From positions 3,968,001 to 4,032,000 of the forward strand of contig NC_085889.1 in assembly GCF_035222375.1 (NCBI RefSeq): a stretch of DNA of 64,000 bases, read 5' to 3'. This stretch comes from Podospora pseudocomata (Eukaryota; Ascomycota; Sordariomycetes; Sordariales; Podosporaceae). This document shows positions 1-11,266 of this stretch, piece by piece (the stretch's first letter is position 1; every line of letters starts with the position of its first letter). A program made the translations under genes and the position numbers. The notes under the pieces are model-generated. The model was not told the origin of the DNA. It was given only the letters and a program-made list of their open reading frames with translations, and ran no database searches.

Positions 1-294
1 CCCAGACGCCATAACGACAAGGAAGCCGCCCAGTCCTACAACCAGGAGAGCCGGTAATGTAAACACAAACAGGAAATAGAGCATAAAGTAACACGGGAAC
101 AAGCAGCCCTCCTGCCGGCAGACCCTGATACACTTGGGTTCGTCATCGGCCCATGCACGCGAACACACCATCGCACTGGCGAGAAGGAAGGATACCACAG
201 CCCAGACGATGGCAGCGACTATCACTATTGATGTTGACCGGTTTCCGGTGAGGTTCATGAACCACTCATCAATTGATGGTGGCATGTCGTCCAT
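1..294 (-). CDS. membrane protein, N-terminal part, cut by window edge
   Basis: The minus strand is open for 98 codons from an ATG at 294 to the left edge, so the gene continues outside the window. The visible part begins MDDMPPSIDEWF, has an N-glycosylation-like NLT, a first hydrophobic helix (about residues 23-43), a short charged loop with three cysteines (CIRVCRQEGC) and a second hydrophobic helix (about residues 70-96). That pattern indicates a multi-pass membrane protein. I do not recognise the family. The start is the first ATG; another in-frame ATG lies three codons later. No intron signal is seen in the visible part. Confidence 0.6.
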   Translation of the reverse strand, partial: MDDMPPSIDEWFMNLTGNRSTSIVIVAAIVWAVVSFLLASAMVCSRAWADDEPKCIRVCRQEGCLFPCYFMLYFLFVFTLPALLVVGLGGFLVVMASG

Positions 295-1017
295 GTTTCA
301 GGTTCTTTGCGGTGATGGTAACGGCTGGGGTGATGATGATGCTGGCAAGCGTTGATCCGGACAAATGAACTTGGATGAATGGATGCAACTTCGTGATGGC
401 GATGAATCGTGAAAAAAGGGATTCGGGGTGCGGTGCAGGAATTCACTGCCTCAAACTTGCTCTGGTTAATCGTTGTTGTTAAAGTTTGCAAGTGACTGCG
501 GCACTCAACAGCCACCGACTTCATCGGCGTCATTCTCCACCGCGGGGATAGATTCAGGTTGTCAAGGTGTAAATTGCAAGAAGGATATCTCTGAGGGAGT
601 GTAAGAAACTCTAGGATCTAAAATACATGATTTAAAGGATACAAAATTGAAGTGAGGTTGAAGTCTATCTCTTGCCGTGAATGTTTGTTACATCAATGAG
701 TGAGAATACAGGATTTCGTTCTTCGAGAGCTAAACGCACATTGTAGGAAAAGGCCAATGACAAAAGAGAGAAAATACAGAAATGAGATCTTCGGCTTGAA
801 ATGAGGGGTATCCGGTGGTCTAATAAACAGCATGACAAAAGGAAGAAATGGCGAGGTGCCAGGCAGGTACCGCAGAGCGCGATCATAAACGGTAACTTAA
901 ACGAAGAATTAGCACAAGTGGAGGATCGCAATCTGGACAGAGGGCGTACCAGAATAATACGAGAAAAAAAATTAACCCATCGGTAATCATAAAACATCCC
1001 CATCTTCATCGTCATCC
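295..1017. other. intergenic, no gene seen
   Basis: Short open frames here have no protein-like composition and no start context. It presumably holds the promoter of the left-edge membrane gene and the 3' end of the gene at 1018-1332. Nothing else is recognised. Confidence 0.5.
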
Positions 1018-1332
1018 TCAAATATAAGCGTGGCAGCTCCGACACCGTCTCAAGCTAGGCGTCGATGGCCTTGGAGTGGGGATCCACCTCCGGCAACGCT
1101 CATGGTTGCGGCGCCGGCAGGTGGCCCAGTCATCTCCATACCAGCAGTAGTTGTCATCGTCACGACGGTAGGTTCGGCGATATCTTCTGCGGGTGCGGGC
1201 ATAGCAAAAGTAGTACCCGGTTGTGTGGCAGTAGCTGTAGCGCTCACAAAAGATGCACCATTCCAGGCCAGTGCGGAAGTTGTGCCCAAAGCCGTAGCTG
1301 TATTCGGGGGTGGACGGGTAGGGCCACACCAT
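1018..1332 (-). CDS. small Cys/Tyr/Arg-rich hypothetical protein
   Basis: A 104-residue single-exon frame beginning MVWPYPSTPEYSYGF. The middle is rich in Cys, Tyr and aromatic residues (CIFCERYSYCHTTGYYFC), followed by an arginine-rich stretch and more cysteines near the end (CRSCH). The start is chosen because CAAAATGG is a good fungal context and the preceding ~150 nt read like a fungal leader (CT-rich, then CAACCATCACCC), with a TTAAAAGG box near 1535 on the same strand. The family is not recognised. Longer frames overlap on both strands, so the coding frame is not certain; this one has the least biased composition. It could be a small membrane-associated or metal-binding protein, but nothing proves it. 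Confidence 0.4.
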   Translation of the reverse strand: MVWPYPSTPEYSYGFGHNFRTGLEWCIFCERYSYCHTTGYYFCYARTRRRYRRTYRRDDDNYCWYGDDWATCRRRNHERCRRWIPTPRPSTPSLRRCRSCHAYI

Positions 1333-4129
1333 TTTGACCAGGCTGCTGAATCTCAGTCTGGTCAACAGTGGTGGCTGGGTGATGGTTGATATCTGTAATT
1401 TGGTGTAGCTTTGGTGTAGCTTCCAGGTCGTCAAAAAGAAACTTGAGATTTGAACGAGTGCGGTTTGAATGACCAGTGATTACACTGAGAGAAAAAGAAT
1501 GAACGCCCGAAGACGTCCAACACAAAGAGGCAGCCTTTTAAGCAGCATTTTCCTGCTATTTCCCCAGCCCATCATGCGGACGCTGTCTTAACCTTTGGCC
1601 ATTGCCTGACCACAATGATTCATAGCAGAAACAAAGAATAAAATCACGATGGCGAGGGTTTGCAAGATATAAAGTTTATGCCGTGGCCCAACCTCGACGT
1701 TGGTGATGTTTTTCAGGTCATGCATGATGGGGCTGGGAGGCCATGCTGAAGTGGCAGGCGACCAATCTGATGGTCGCGCGTTGGGGTCAGCTGCCCGACT
1801 TGCTCCCACCTGCCACCTGCCAAACTCTAAATTTCCATTTTTCCTTGGTTTTGCTGTTCGATTTCCACCGTTTGAAATTATGTCAGCCAAACTTGGAAGG
1901 AGCCCGGTGGACTTACCAGCTCAAGGGTGTTTACCGTGGTCGGATTTGACCTTCGGTGAACCACCAGTCATCAACAGAATTTGATCCTGAAGGTCGCTTT
2001 TTTGTCGTTTGATTGACTTCCATCCACATGATCGAAATCCATCATGTGCCGCCAGAAAGTCAACCAGCACTGTTCTCAACTGGTCACTATTTTCTTGGAT
2101 ATTTTCTTCTATTCTCCAAATCTCTTGTCGCCCAGATCGACGGTTAGGGTTCCGAATGATGTAAGCTCACTGACGAGACATCGTGATATGAACTGCGCTC
2201 ATATTCTCTGCAACAGAAATGGTAATGTAAGCGACGATCAACTACTGCAAGCCATACCGATCTTACTAGACCATGACCGTGTAACCTCAACCTTGTTCCT
2301 CATCTGGGTGCTCCCTTCATACAGATCTTTCACCTTGACTGGTCGATGAGTCTTGGCATAATCTGCCACCGCAGATTCTTCCACGGTGACAGATTATATC
2401 TCTCGTAAGCGGCTTGTCTCGGTCAGTTACTACTCAACTAGTTATTGTTCTGTCTGCCTTTCCATCCGGCTGCCGGCAGTTACTTCTTGTCACCATGCTA
2501 TCTACCGGAATGCTACACCCTGAACTGACTGGGTTTGATGCGGATATCCCAAAACCTTCTCGTACTACATCTATTAGGTTGCACAGCAGAACTTTACAGA
2601 AGAGCTCTGCATCACCGAATGCTGGCAGAATGACTACGGTATCTAAGAAAGAAACGTGTATTGCTGAGTGTTCAGATACTGACGACAAAGACAAAGGATC
2701 GATCAAGAATGACCCTGTGCATGGACCGCAGAGCCTCTGGCGGGAGTGCCCGTCTTCGGGTCAGGGACAAGCTTCCGTTCCCGCCTCGGCGGCTCGGCAC
2801 CTACTTGGCCTTTGGGTGTATTAGCTTTATGAGTAAGCAACCTGCCCATGTCGGAGTTCATGTTTAACTCGCCCGGCAGACCGGCTCTGTGAGACAAGAG
2901 AATGGTAGGTATGGGATGATGACTGCCGATGACACAAGTTCGCTCGCTTTCCCCTCATGTTGTGTACGTGCCACAGTGAGGAGGTTGACAGGAACCTACG
3001 AGGGCTCTCGCACTATGGGTGCCACGGCATGACGGCATCACAAATCAGGCACCGAGTCCCTGACCTCAACAGACAGACTACAGTTGCATCCCGTCGATCC
3101 GGAGGCCTGACAGGTCGTTCAGTTCCGTGTCCTTCTGCACCATGATGGCCACGTCCCCTCTGCAGTCTGCAAACCCCTGAGGCTTCCGACATGAGACATT
3201 CCACCCAATGAGAACGTCGACTGTAAGCAGCCACCTGAATACTTGGACATCAGTTAACGTGGCGTGGTAGGTGAAACTGGACTATCTAATGGCTGATACA
3301 GTGATACTGAAGAATACCAATAGTAGATTGTGGTTTGAGTCGGTCATTGCATTGTATTTAGAGCCTTTGCGGATTTTTTACAACATGATGGCGGAAATTA
3401 GGGACTACCTACTTACTTACATCGCTCTATCAGCCCCATTTACAGTACGCGCCATGCGTGTTGGCTGAGGCGACAGGTTTCTCCCCTCGGTCCGATCTGG
3501 CGAGGCCTTGGACGTCCCCATCGTCACAACTCGGGCGTAGTTCGAACTGAATCTCACCACGTTGATCATCTTTGACATATAGGTGATGATACGGGGAAAG
3601 AAAGCACGCCTCACGGCGGTGAGCTGATTTCTCATCTTTGCATCAAATGCATATCATGGAGGACTCAATCCGTGGGACGATGGCTCGAACGGGCAGGTCG
3701 ACATTCTGACAGCGCCGCTTCTACTGAGATATTTTACAGCACGGAGACACGGAGTAATGAACATGGAGACATCGGCAGAACAGTCTTTCACGATGCTGAC
3801 TGTGAATGAGACACACTCACCATCATAGTCCGTCGAACTTCCTTTTCCGGGCTTCCAGAGGCAGGCTGACTACAGCGGCAGAGATATGCCGGTCTTCGGA
3901 ACAGGCTTGGAGTCCTCTCCTCTCGAAGTCACTAGATCCTAGCTTCTCAAGGTCCACGACATGAAAGCCACAGGTCAAGTCATGTTGTGACATCTATATC
4001 AAGGACGCTCTCTCCTCACTTTCGCTACCCCATTTTTTTATCATCATTCTCACCATCAGGAGTCCAAGCATACCAACAATAGTACTTTACCCACCACAAA
4101 CAAACTCTTTGACCCCCAAACCCACCAAA
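1333..4129. other. long gene-poor stretch
   Basis: About 2.8 kb with only short, unconvincing frames on both strands and no splice-linked exons that I could find. The right end holds the promoter of the double-psi beta-barrel gene. No recognisable transposon coding sequence or terminal repeats were seen. Confidence 0.5.
3994..4000 (+). promoter_or_regulatory. TATA-like box of the DPBB gene
   Basis: The run TATATCA lies about 130 bp before the ATG at 4130 and is followed by a CT-rich stretch, the usual arrangement upstream of fungal start sites. This is inferred from sequence only. Confidence 0.35.
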
Positions 4130-4564
4130 ATGTTCATCCCAACCAGCACACTCACCACCCTCGCGGTGGCCTTCCTCTCCCTCGCCTCCGCAGCCCCCAC
4201 CACACCCGCCCCGGCCTCTCCCCTCGAGGTTGAAGCCCGTGAGATTGCTGCCCGCGCTAGAGGACAGTTCACTTGGTACAACACCGGCCTGGGCGCCTGC
4301 GGAAAGTGGAACAACGACGGTGAGCTCGTTGTTGCGCTTAACCGCCATGTATTTGATCCTCAGACCCCGAATGGGAACCCTAACAACAATCCTTTGTGTG
4401 GGAGGATGATTCGGGCTAGCTATAATGGGAAAACGGTTGATGTTAGGGTTGTGGATAGATGCCCTGGGTGCGCTGCTGGTGATTTGGACTTGAGCCCGAC
4501 TGCGTTTCAAAGGTTGGCGTCGCTTGGTACAGGGAGGATTACGGGGGATTGGTGGTGGATTTGA
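4130..4564 (+). CDS. secreted RlpA-like double-psi beta-barrel protein
   Basis: A 144-residue protein with a clear signal peptide (MFIPTSTLTTLAVAFLSLAS, cleavage after SAA) and a short Pro/Thr linker. From about residue 44 it has the RlpA-like/barwin-type DPBB domain: FTWYNTGLGACG, then the C-G-R-M core, VDVRVVDRCPGC, and the LDLSPTAFQRLA motif near the end. Family members include expansin-like and cerato-platanin-adjacent fungal proteins that act on cell-wall polysaccharides or as secreted effectors; catalytic activity is not established for this class. The Asp of the VVDRC motif is present. The start at 4130 (CACCAAAATG) is preferred over an in-frame ATG seven codons upstream because it begins the signal peptide directly. 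Single exon. Confidence 0.88.
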   Translation: MFIPTSTLTTLAVAFLSLASAAPTTPAPASPLEVEAREIAARARGQFTWYNTGLGACGKWNNDGELVVALNRHVFDPQTPNGNPNNNPLCGRMIRASYNGKTVDVRVVDRCPGCAAGDLDLSPTAFQRLASLGTGRITGDWWWI

Positions 4565-4967
4565 GGAGTGGATATGTGGGGGAGAGGGGAGGTTGGGGTG
4601 AGATCTTGCAGGGAGAATGGTGATGGACGACGGGTGGTTCGGGTTGACTAGAGGATACTTTGTTTGTTACATTCGCTTCTTGGGGTGGGAGGTGTTTGAT
4701 GGGGGAGATTGATGTGTGCGAGATTGAGCTGTTAGCATACCTGAAGGAGACCAGACTGGAGGTACATTTAGCTAGTACATTCGCTTATATTTATTTACAT
4801 CTTTTTTTTAAACCTATGACTGCTTTGCTGTGCTTTTATCAGTGAATCCAAAGAAAGCCCGAATAGAGAGAGACTGCGAACAACAAAACGCTTGCAGGTA
4901 CCTACGTGTAGGTAATGAGCCTACTGTGGCAAAGGTGAAGAACCATGAACCTTCCCCAAATCCTGTC
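4565..4967. other. 3' flank, no gene seen
   Basis: G-rich 3' flanking DNA of the DPBB gene leading to the 3' end of the S8 pseudogene on the opposite strand. No feature recognised. Confidence 0.5.
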
Positions 4968-6262
4968 TCATCTGATCCGTAAAAAGTTATAGATAACCTT
5001 CCTCAACTGCCTCTGCTTCGCATTTTTGCCCGCCACCGAATCTTCAGCCTTGAGCATAGTGAATGCGCGCCGTACAAAGGGCCCAACGTTGCTGTTCTCA
5101 CCGACAGTCTCCGAGGAGAGAGCCCGGAAGATCCTCTTTATGCCCGCCGATCTTTTGAAGATCCTGAGGACCTCCGCGCCATCCTTCTGATCAAAGATTT
5201 CCCGCACCTTGATCGTATATGGCACAAGTGGCGCCTGTCCGGCAGCATACCTATGCTGTGGCAAAGGAGCTCCCGCTCACTTTCTTGACACTGCTGGCCC
5301 TGGAGATCTCGATGTCCTCTCCAGGCAGGATGAAATCCGATCTCTGGTGGAAATTGTCGCCCACAACGTTACCGCTCCGCGTCGCCGAGTTGATCTTGAT
5401 GACACTGCTGAAGCCCACAGGGGAGAAGTTCTCAATAGGCAGGTTTCGGAGAGACCCAAACAACGCGGCCTTGTTCTTTTCAACAGCTTCCTTGATGAGC
5501 GCCTCAGGGTCGGGCTTGTGGGTGTCGTCATTCTTCATCTCGTACGTCCAGCCCATCGAGATGATAATCTACATTCTGATCAAGGGCTCATTGCAGAGCC
5601 TTGACGCAGGATGCGTTGAAAAACTTCTTGTCGGATTTCGTTTGGCTAGAGTTATTTAGACGGGCGTTCTAGAGCTCGGCACCTGGGAATATCTCGCGCA
5701 CGCAGAGTGCCATCTCAGTTTCATGTTCGCGAGGCCGGACAGAGAACTCCACCTTGTCCAAGCGGATTGTCTTATGAGCCAGGTCTCCGAAGATAAATAA
5801 CCTGGGTGTCATGGGGATATTATTGTTTGTATTCACAGTAACAGACGTTAGCATTGATTTGACTACCAACAAGTACGAGAATGGCTAATACTTACATTTC
5901 ATATCGATGGGAAAGCCGCAGCAGGCGATGAATTCTTCTTTGCGCCCATTCAGCTGGCTATCGCAGCCGAGCATCGTGGGACGCACCGGAAAACAGATGA
6001 GCCTGATGAGATCCAACGACCCGAAGTAATTGACGACTTGTGCTTTGGGTTGCAACTGCAGGCCCGAGTTGACCGTGTGGTCCATGGGCGCATGGGGAAA
6101 GCCCATGACAGCAGTCCCGCCACCTTGGTAATGTTTGGGTTCCAGTTCCGGAGATTGGGAAGCAAACGGCGATTCAAAGATGCCGCCATCGCCATCGTTT
6201 CTGAGACGAAAAACAGCCCGGAAAGAGCAAACGGGAGGCAAAGGTTGTGACGCTCTGGCCAA
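4968..6262 (-). pseudogene. decayed intracellular subtilisin-like (S8) domain gene
   Basis: Several minus-strand frames together spell the C-terminal half of a fungal peptidase S8 domain. Recognisable landmarks in order are REHETEMALCVREIFPGAEL (the region of the catalytic His, normally GHGT.MA), a stretch like KKFFNASCVKAL, ISMGWTYEMKNDD (normally ISMSWT), DFILPGEDIE and VSGSSFATAL (the catalytic Ser region, normally GTSVATALAAG). The reading frame is broken by in-frame stops after PGAEL and after VKALQ and by at least two frame changes, near 5570 and near 5260. A fungal-type intron signal (GTAAGTATTAG, branch GCTAAC) lies near 5885-5830. The part upstream of 5885 is open but not recognised. 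In fungi this domain is often found in STAND/NLR-like and allorecognition proteins. Host gene fossil, family call fairly confident. Confidence 0.65.
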
Positions 6263-7020
6263 ACGGTGAGTTTACTCTCAGCAACCCATCTCGTTGCACG
6301 TTGAGGTCGTCTGCTGAGTTGGGTACAGTCCACCAAGGGAGGAGTCACGGTGCAGGATGAAGGCCAGATCACAGTTCTGGTGCATGACCAATATTAAGGT
6401 GCAGCAATAATCAGCTATGTTGTACCATTTCATTGTAGTTGCTGTGCTATGTAGTTGCATTGTTCTTCCAAATTCACCCTTTCCTGCTCAGCTGTTCCCT
6501 CTCTGAAGCCATCTGAAGCGAGCTGTCCACGTTTAACTTTCCGGAATGCCGCTACAAACGAGTTACTACTCCTGTCGCCGCCTATTGATCCCGCCCGCAT
6601 CGCGCTGTCTTTTTCAGCATTCAGATTACAGACATTCTGCTTACCATGGCCATTCATTTTTCTTCCGAAAGCCTCGTGGGACACCGCTGTTTGCCACTGA
6701 CATGACGACCCCGTGGACGGCACTGTTTGCCAGTGACGGCCGTTATATGCTTCGCCTTTTTCCCTTTCCACACCTTCATGACCCCAGCCGCCCAGCAGAG
6801 ATTCGACCATCTGCGATTTTATCATCGATTACCACAGCTCATACATCATGTCTCGCATTCGAGACAATCAAGAAAAGACCTTTACGTTTGTGGACTACCT
6901 ACCATGCCCATATCACTTGATATCTATGTGCGTGCTAGTCGCTCTCACAGGATGCTTCTGGTCGGTTTTTAAGATCAGCCATCCCAGAGCGCCCTCTCGC
7001 CGCTAGTAGAAACCAGCCGT
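6263..7020. other. region between two pseudogenes
   Basis: Lies between the S8 pseudogene (minus) and the ankyrin pseudogene (plus), so it may contain the remains of two divergent promoters and 5' ends. Short frames on both strands are not convincing. Confidence 0.4.
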
Positions 7021-9482
7021 GGCTTGATTCCAGAGGCAGCATTGGTTGAATACAGCATTCTCGATCACGACGTGGATGAGAGCGTCCTCTCCGACAACGA
7101 CCAATACCTACTGTCGGATTTGATGAGAAAAGAGGCTGAATTGCTTCTCGAGACAACCGACAGAGAGATCCTCCAAAGCAGTGGAACCAAACATGGCAGT
7201 TACAGAGGGGAGTTACTGTATGCGGGATGGGGGCTTGGGGGCCTGGTTGTGAAGCAGGTATGTCCGCGTTAGGCCCTCACTCGTCTTCGTCGATGCGCCG
7301 CACATGTGAACAGCTCAAGACTGGTGCGAAAAGTGGCTATTACGTCTGATAAAGACAGCGCCTTCTGGAGTTCTGCAAGAAAGAGTTGACAGAGTACTCT
7401 CTGGACTCGCCAGCCATGTCTCTGATCTCCCTGATTCGTTTCTCAAGCTCATGTTCAAGTACTGCGTTCTCAACGTGTCATCTGAATGTGGGCAACAAGA
7501 CCGAGTGCACAATCAAGCAAAAGGCGCCCGCGGGGCCAGTAGTGCTCCAAGGATACCAGGCATGCGTTTTCCTTGGATCGAGGATGTCAAGATCCAAGAC
7601 CCTTTCGTGGGTCACTTGCCGAGTTTGGACCTCTTGAGAAAATGCTTCGGGCCTGACGACAAACTCATCGGTATCCCACACAGGGACGGAAGACCTCCAC
7701 TCCACCATGCCGTTGTCAACTCTCTTACATTATTGGACGAGTACATGCATAGCGTCTGCCACACATTTGGCGTCAACAGGCGTTCTCAACTGGTAGAGGT
7801 CTTTACCAGTTCTGACACGAGCGGTCTTCCCCCTCTGCACTTGGCAGCTCAAGAAGACTGTTACGAAGCTACACGGATTATTCTGTATTATGCCACCCGC
7901 TTCGACATCCTTGAGGCTCTATTGTTGGCCAGAGACAACAGACAACACATTGCGCTGCATCACGCAATACGAAACGGGCAGAAGGAAGTTTTCAGGCTTC
8001 TGCATGGAGCGAGAATCAAGGGGCACACCTCGCCATGTACTCATTGATACCCCTTGCCAGACAATCTAGACGGATACGCCACCCCGGAGGATCTGTCTGC
8101 AAAACTAGGACAGCTTGATATACTCGAAATTCTCTAGCCTACAGCAATAGATCTGACACAGTCTCTGCTCTCAGCGGCTGCTAGCGTAGACCAGTTGCTG
8201 ACTGTGAGAGACTTGCTTAACCACGGCCTCAATCCGAAAAAGGCGTCCGAAAATGGTAAAGATACACCTCTAGGCTTAGCAGCGGCTGGTGGATTCCTCC
8301 CGGTGGTCCGACCTTTGTTAGACAACAAAGCAGATAGCAACCTTGCAAATGGGGATCGGAATTCACCCCTCTACCTCGCCGTCGAAAATGAGAGGCGAGA
8401 AGTTGTCCAGGTTCTCTTGGACTATCACAATCAACCACAAGACTCGAACTCGAGTTCTTCTAGCAGTCGGTGTGAAGACGAACATGAAGCCAGTTACTTC
8501 AACCACATCATAGTCGATGCGCCCGACATTTTAAGACTCACACCTCTTCCTGTGGCAGCGTCTCAAGGCAACACGCACTTCGCCAGCCTGTTGATCAAGT
8601 TTGGAGCCAATGTTAACGCCAAAATCTCCTGTACTCAAAACCCCTCTGCATCTGGCGGCCGAGAATGACAAACTGGAAGCTGCGCATCTTTTGGTTTGCC
8701 AGGGAGCTAATACTTTAGTTCAGGATAAATGTGGGCGGTGTCCCACTGAGTATGCAATCATGAGAGGCCATACAGACATGTTCGAGCTTTTTATTGAGGA
8801 CACTGGCGACACTAGATATACTGGCGCACTACCACAACGCGATTTCGTCACTTCTGTTCAGTGCTCGGCTGTCGACATCGTCAGGTGCATCCTTGATCGA
8901 CTCCCACGTATCGAGAATAGCTCTGGGGGCGTTGACTCCTTTCTGCACATCGCCGCGCGTGACTCGAACGGCGAGATAATCAAGCTCTTGCGCGACCGCC
9001 TCCCAGGACTTGACACAAACCACGCAGGGGTCAAAGGAACGACGCCCATCCACGATGCCGTCGCTCATAAAAATGTGGAAGCCCTGCAGCCGCTGCTGAA
9101 AGCCAACCCGGATCTGGAGAAGACTGATGACGATGGTAAAACGCCGTTGCTTCTATCTGTCCGCAAGGGTATGTCTCCAGGCATCTGCAGGCTCCCTCTT
9201 AATGCAGGGGCTGCCAAGCTACTTCTGGAGCATGGGGCCCAGGTTAACAATCCAGGAAAGACAATGGCCCAAAGCCAGCATTACAAAGCTGCGTATACAG
9301 GAAACTCCAGAACTGTTGAGGTCCTGCAGAGCTTCAAGGCGGAAGTCAACTGGCACAACTCCCAAATCGTGGTCAAGCCTCCACGCAGCAATGATAACCT
9401 CGCCATTTGCCAAAGCCTGGAGTGGCCAATGAGATCTTTCTCCACAGCTTGTGGATGTGAAGTGCTTTGTAAGAAGAGATGA
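7021..9482 (+). pseudogene. decayed alpha/beta-hydrolase-ankyrin repeat gene
   Basis: The first piece (about 7021-7260) ends in GWGLGGLVVKQ followed by a GTATGT donor, matching the GHSLGGLVVKQ nucleophile elbow of fungal SesB-like hydrolase domains except that the Ser is lost. Downstream, 7451-9482 encodes ankyrin repeats, with recognisable units such as DGRPPLHHAVV, SGLPPLHLAAQE, NRQHIALHHAIRNG, DTPLGLAAAGG, KTPLHLAAEND and TTPIHDAVAHKN. The ankyrin frame carries in-frame stops near 8045 and 8138 and a one-base frame change near 8630. No NACHT or NB-ARC P-loop was found between the two parts, so that part was lost or never present. Ankyrin proteins of this type belong to the NLR-like repertoire of filamentous fungi. 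Host gene fossil. Confidence 0.7.
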
Positions 9483-10558
9483 ATGGCCCTTTATTATTGG
9501 GATGTAGGGACAAACCAGGTAGGTGTTTGGATCTTGGTCAATGTAATATGCATACCTACTCAGGTGGTGTTATTTGATGGTAATTACGGCGCAAGTATAA
9601 ATATGGCTTACCGTTCCTCTCCCCATTTTGTTACCTTGGAATGGTGGAATATGTAGTTATAACACCGTAGTTCTTCTGGTTAAACTCTCGCTCAGCTAGA
9701 AACAGGCAAAGAGTTTCAATGACTACTGGAAAAGTTGTCGTGCTGCTTAGCATGATATGATGGCCACAGCTAGGGTACAGTTGAGTTACCGCGGCGGTGC
9801 GTCATAATGTAGCAACCAGAGAAGGGAGTATGGCGGTGCTTGGCTTTAGTCAGAGACACCATCGCATTGCTCTTGGTGACAGAACACGAAGAGACATCAT
9901 GTTAATGACAGAAGAAAAAACACCAAGGGAAACCCCGGGCACTCAACATCAAAAATAAGCTTAGGGACGGGGGAGACTTGCAAAGCCCCGAGCGAGGGTG
10001 GCGTTTTTTTGGAGCCCTCAAGAAGGCACATCCGTGGCCTCAATTATTTAACCCAGAAACAGAAAAAGCCTGGACTAATGCTATCCATTGGTCAGATGAT
10101 GGACAAAAATAGCTTTAGTTAATTCTAACCCCTACTAACATGATGGACAAAAAGCGCTGGGATTCAAGAGAGAAAAGTCTGAGATTAGATACTGAATAGG
10201 CTCAGATCATCCAAATAATTTACTCTATAGATAAGAAAAGTCCCAGACTAAATACGTAGACAGAAGGATGCCTGAGGATTTAAGTACCGCCATCAAGCTG
10301 GCAGCAAACCTAGTCTACGTATGATGGTAGATGCTTGATAGCGAACGACCCGTGCAACATGGCAGGTTGTGGGATACCGGATTCATTATACAGGTAACCG
10401 ACCGAAGCTTTCCATCCTGGACACGCAGAGATGGAAAGAACGGCAAATCCCAATTTCATCGACGCAGAATTCACCAAACCCGGCGATCGCCCACGGGGCA
10501 CATTTTCCCAGTCATCGACCAACTACACACCTACACATTCCCAACAACACACGCGATC
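9483..10558. other. intergenic, no gene seen
   Basis: About 1.1 kb. The motif ATGATGGACAAAAA occurs twice (around 10095 and 10140) as a short imperfect repeat. It should contain the promoter of the small gene starting at 10559. Nothing else recognised. Confidence 0.5.
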
Positions 10559-11138
10559 ATGGGCAACTTGCAGTCAAAGCTGTGCGGCTCCGACGAGCGA
10601 TCAGAGGTGGTCGACCTCTGGCTTTGGAAGATACCCTACAGCAAAAGGCAGCATTGCCTTTATTATTTCGAGAGACAGCTTGTCGAATTCTGCGGTAGTA
10701 GGGCAGACTTCGACATGTTGGTAGGTCTTTTCACATCTACCACTCGTGCCGTTCCTACCTTGTCAGAATAAGTAGCACTTGCTTACTGCTGTTTCGAAGA
10801 TTTTCTACCCACCTACACACCTGTGGATGAGAGATGGCACAAAGCTGGTTCCCACATCTATGAGATTGCGGATTGTGTTGAGGGGCTTCTCTATGGGAGA
10901 GGTATGTACGCCTTCATGTAGTCACGCAGGAACGAATCACAATGCTGCTAACACAAACTTGCGCTCTCTAAAACAGCGAGAGATATTCAAGCTGAAGGAT
11001 GAGAATCACCAGTACTGTCTCGAAAAGAGAGAGCTCCGAGAGAACGACGAGCTGCTAGACTTCCCAGCACCTCCCCAAGACCACCGGGTTGAGGAAGGGT
11101 TTTTTTGGTCGTCAAAGCTGTACCCAGCTCGTTCCTAA
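10559..11138 (+). CDS. small three-exon protein with myristoylation-like N terminus
   Basis: Model: exons 10559-10724, 10800-10901 and 10981-11138, giving 141 residues. The protein starts MGNLQSKLCG, a glycine-2 context typical of N-myristoylated proteins, with a nearby Cys. The middle exon reads FLPTYTPVDERWHKAGSHIY and the last KLKDENHQYCLEKREL, both with balanced composition. Intron 2 has GTATGT, GCTAAC and a CAG; the acceptor that keeps the frame is the AG four bases further (GCGAG). Intron 1 keeps the frame only with a weak GTCTTT donor at 10725; the stronger GTAGGT four bases earlier shifts it. The leader before the ATG (ACACCTACACATTCCC) looks typical. Family not recognised. Exon borders are uncertain by a few bases; the existence of a gene is fairly likely. 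Confidence 0.5.
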
Positions 11139-11266
11139 GGATGTTGTGAAGCAGTTTCGGTTTCGGTTTCAGCCAAGACTTTAATAATCACAAACGAACA
11201 CACGTTTAACGGCAGAAAAGTCTCAAAGCACTGATCATACTATTAGAAGCTCATCTAATAAAAATG

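Noticed and set aside
1588-3635. Several 60-140 codon frames on both strands
   Set aside because: No protein-like composition, start context, splice signals or recognisable motifs.
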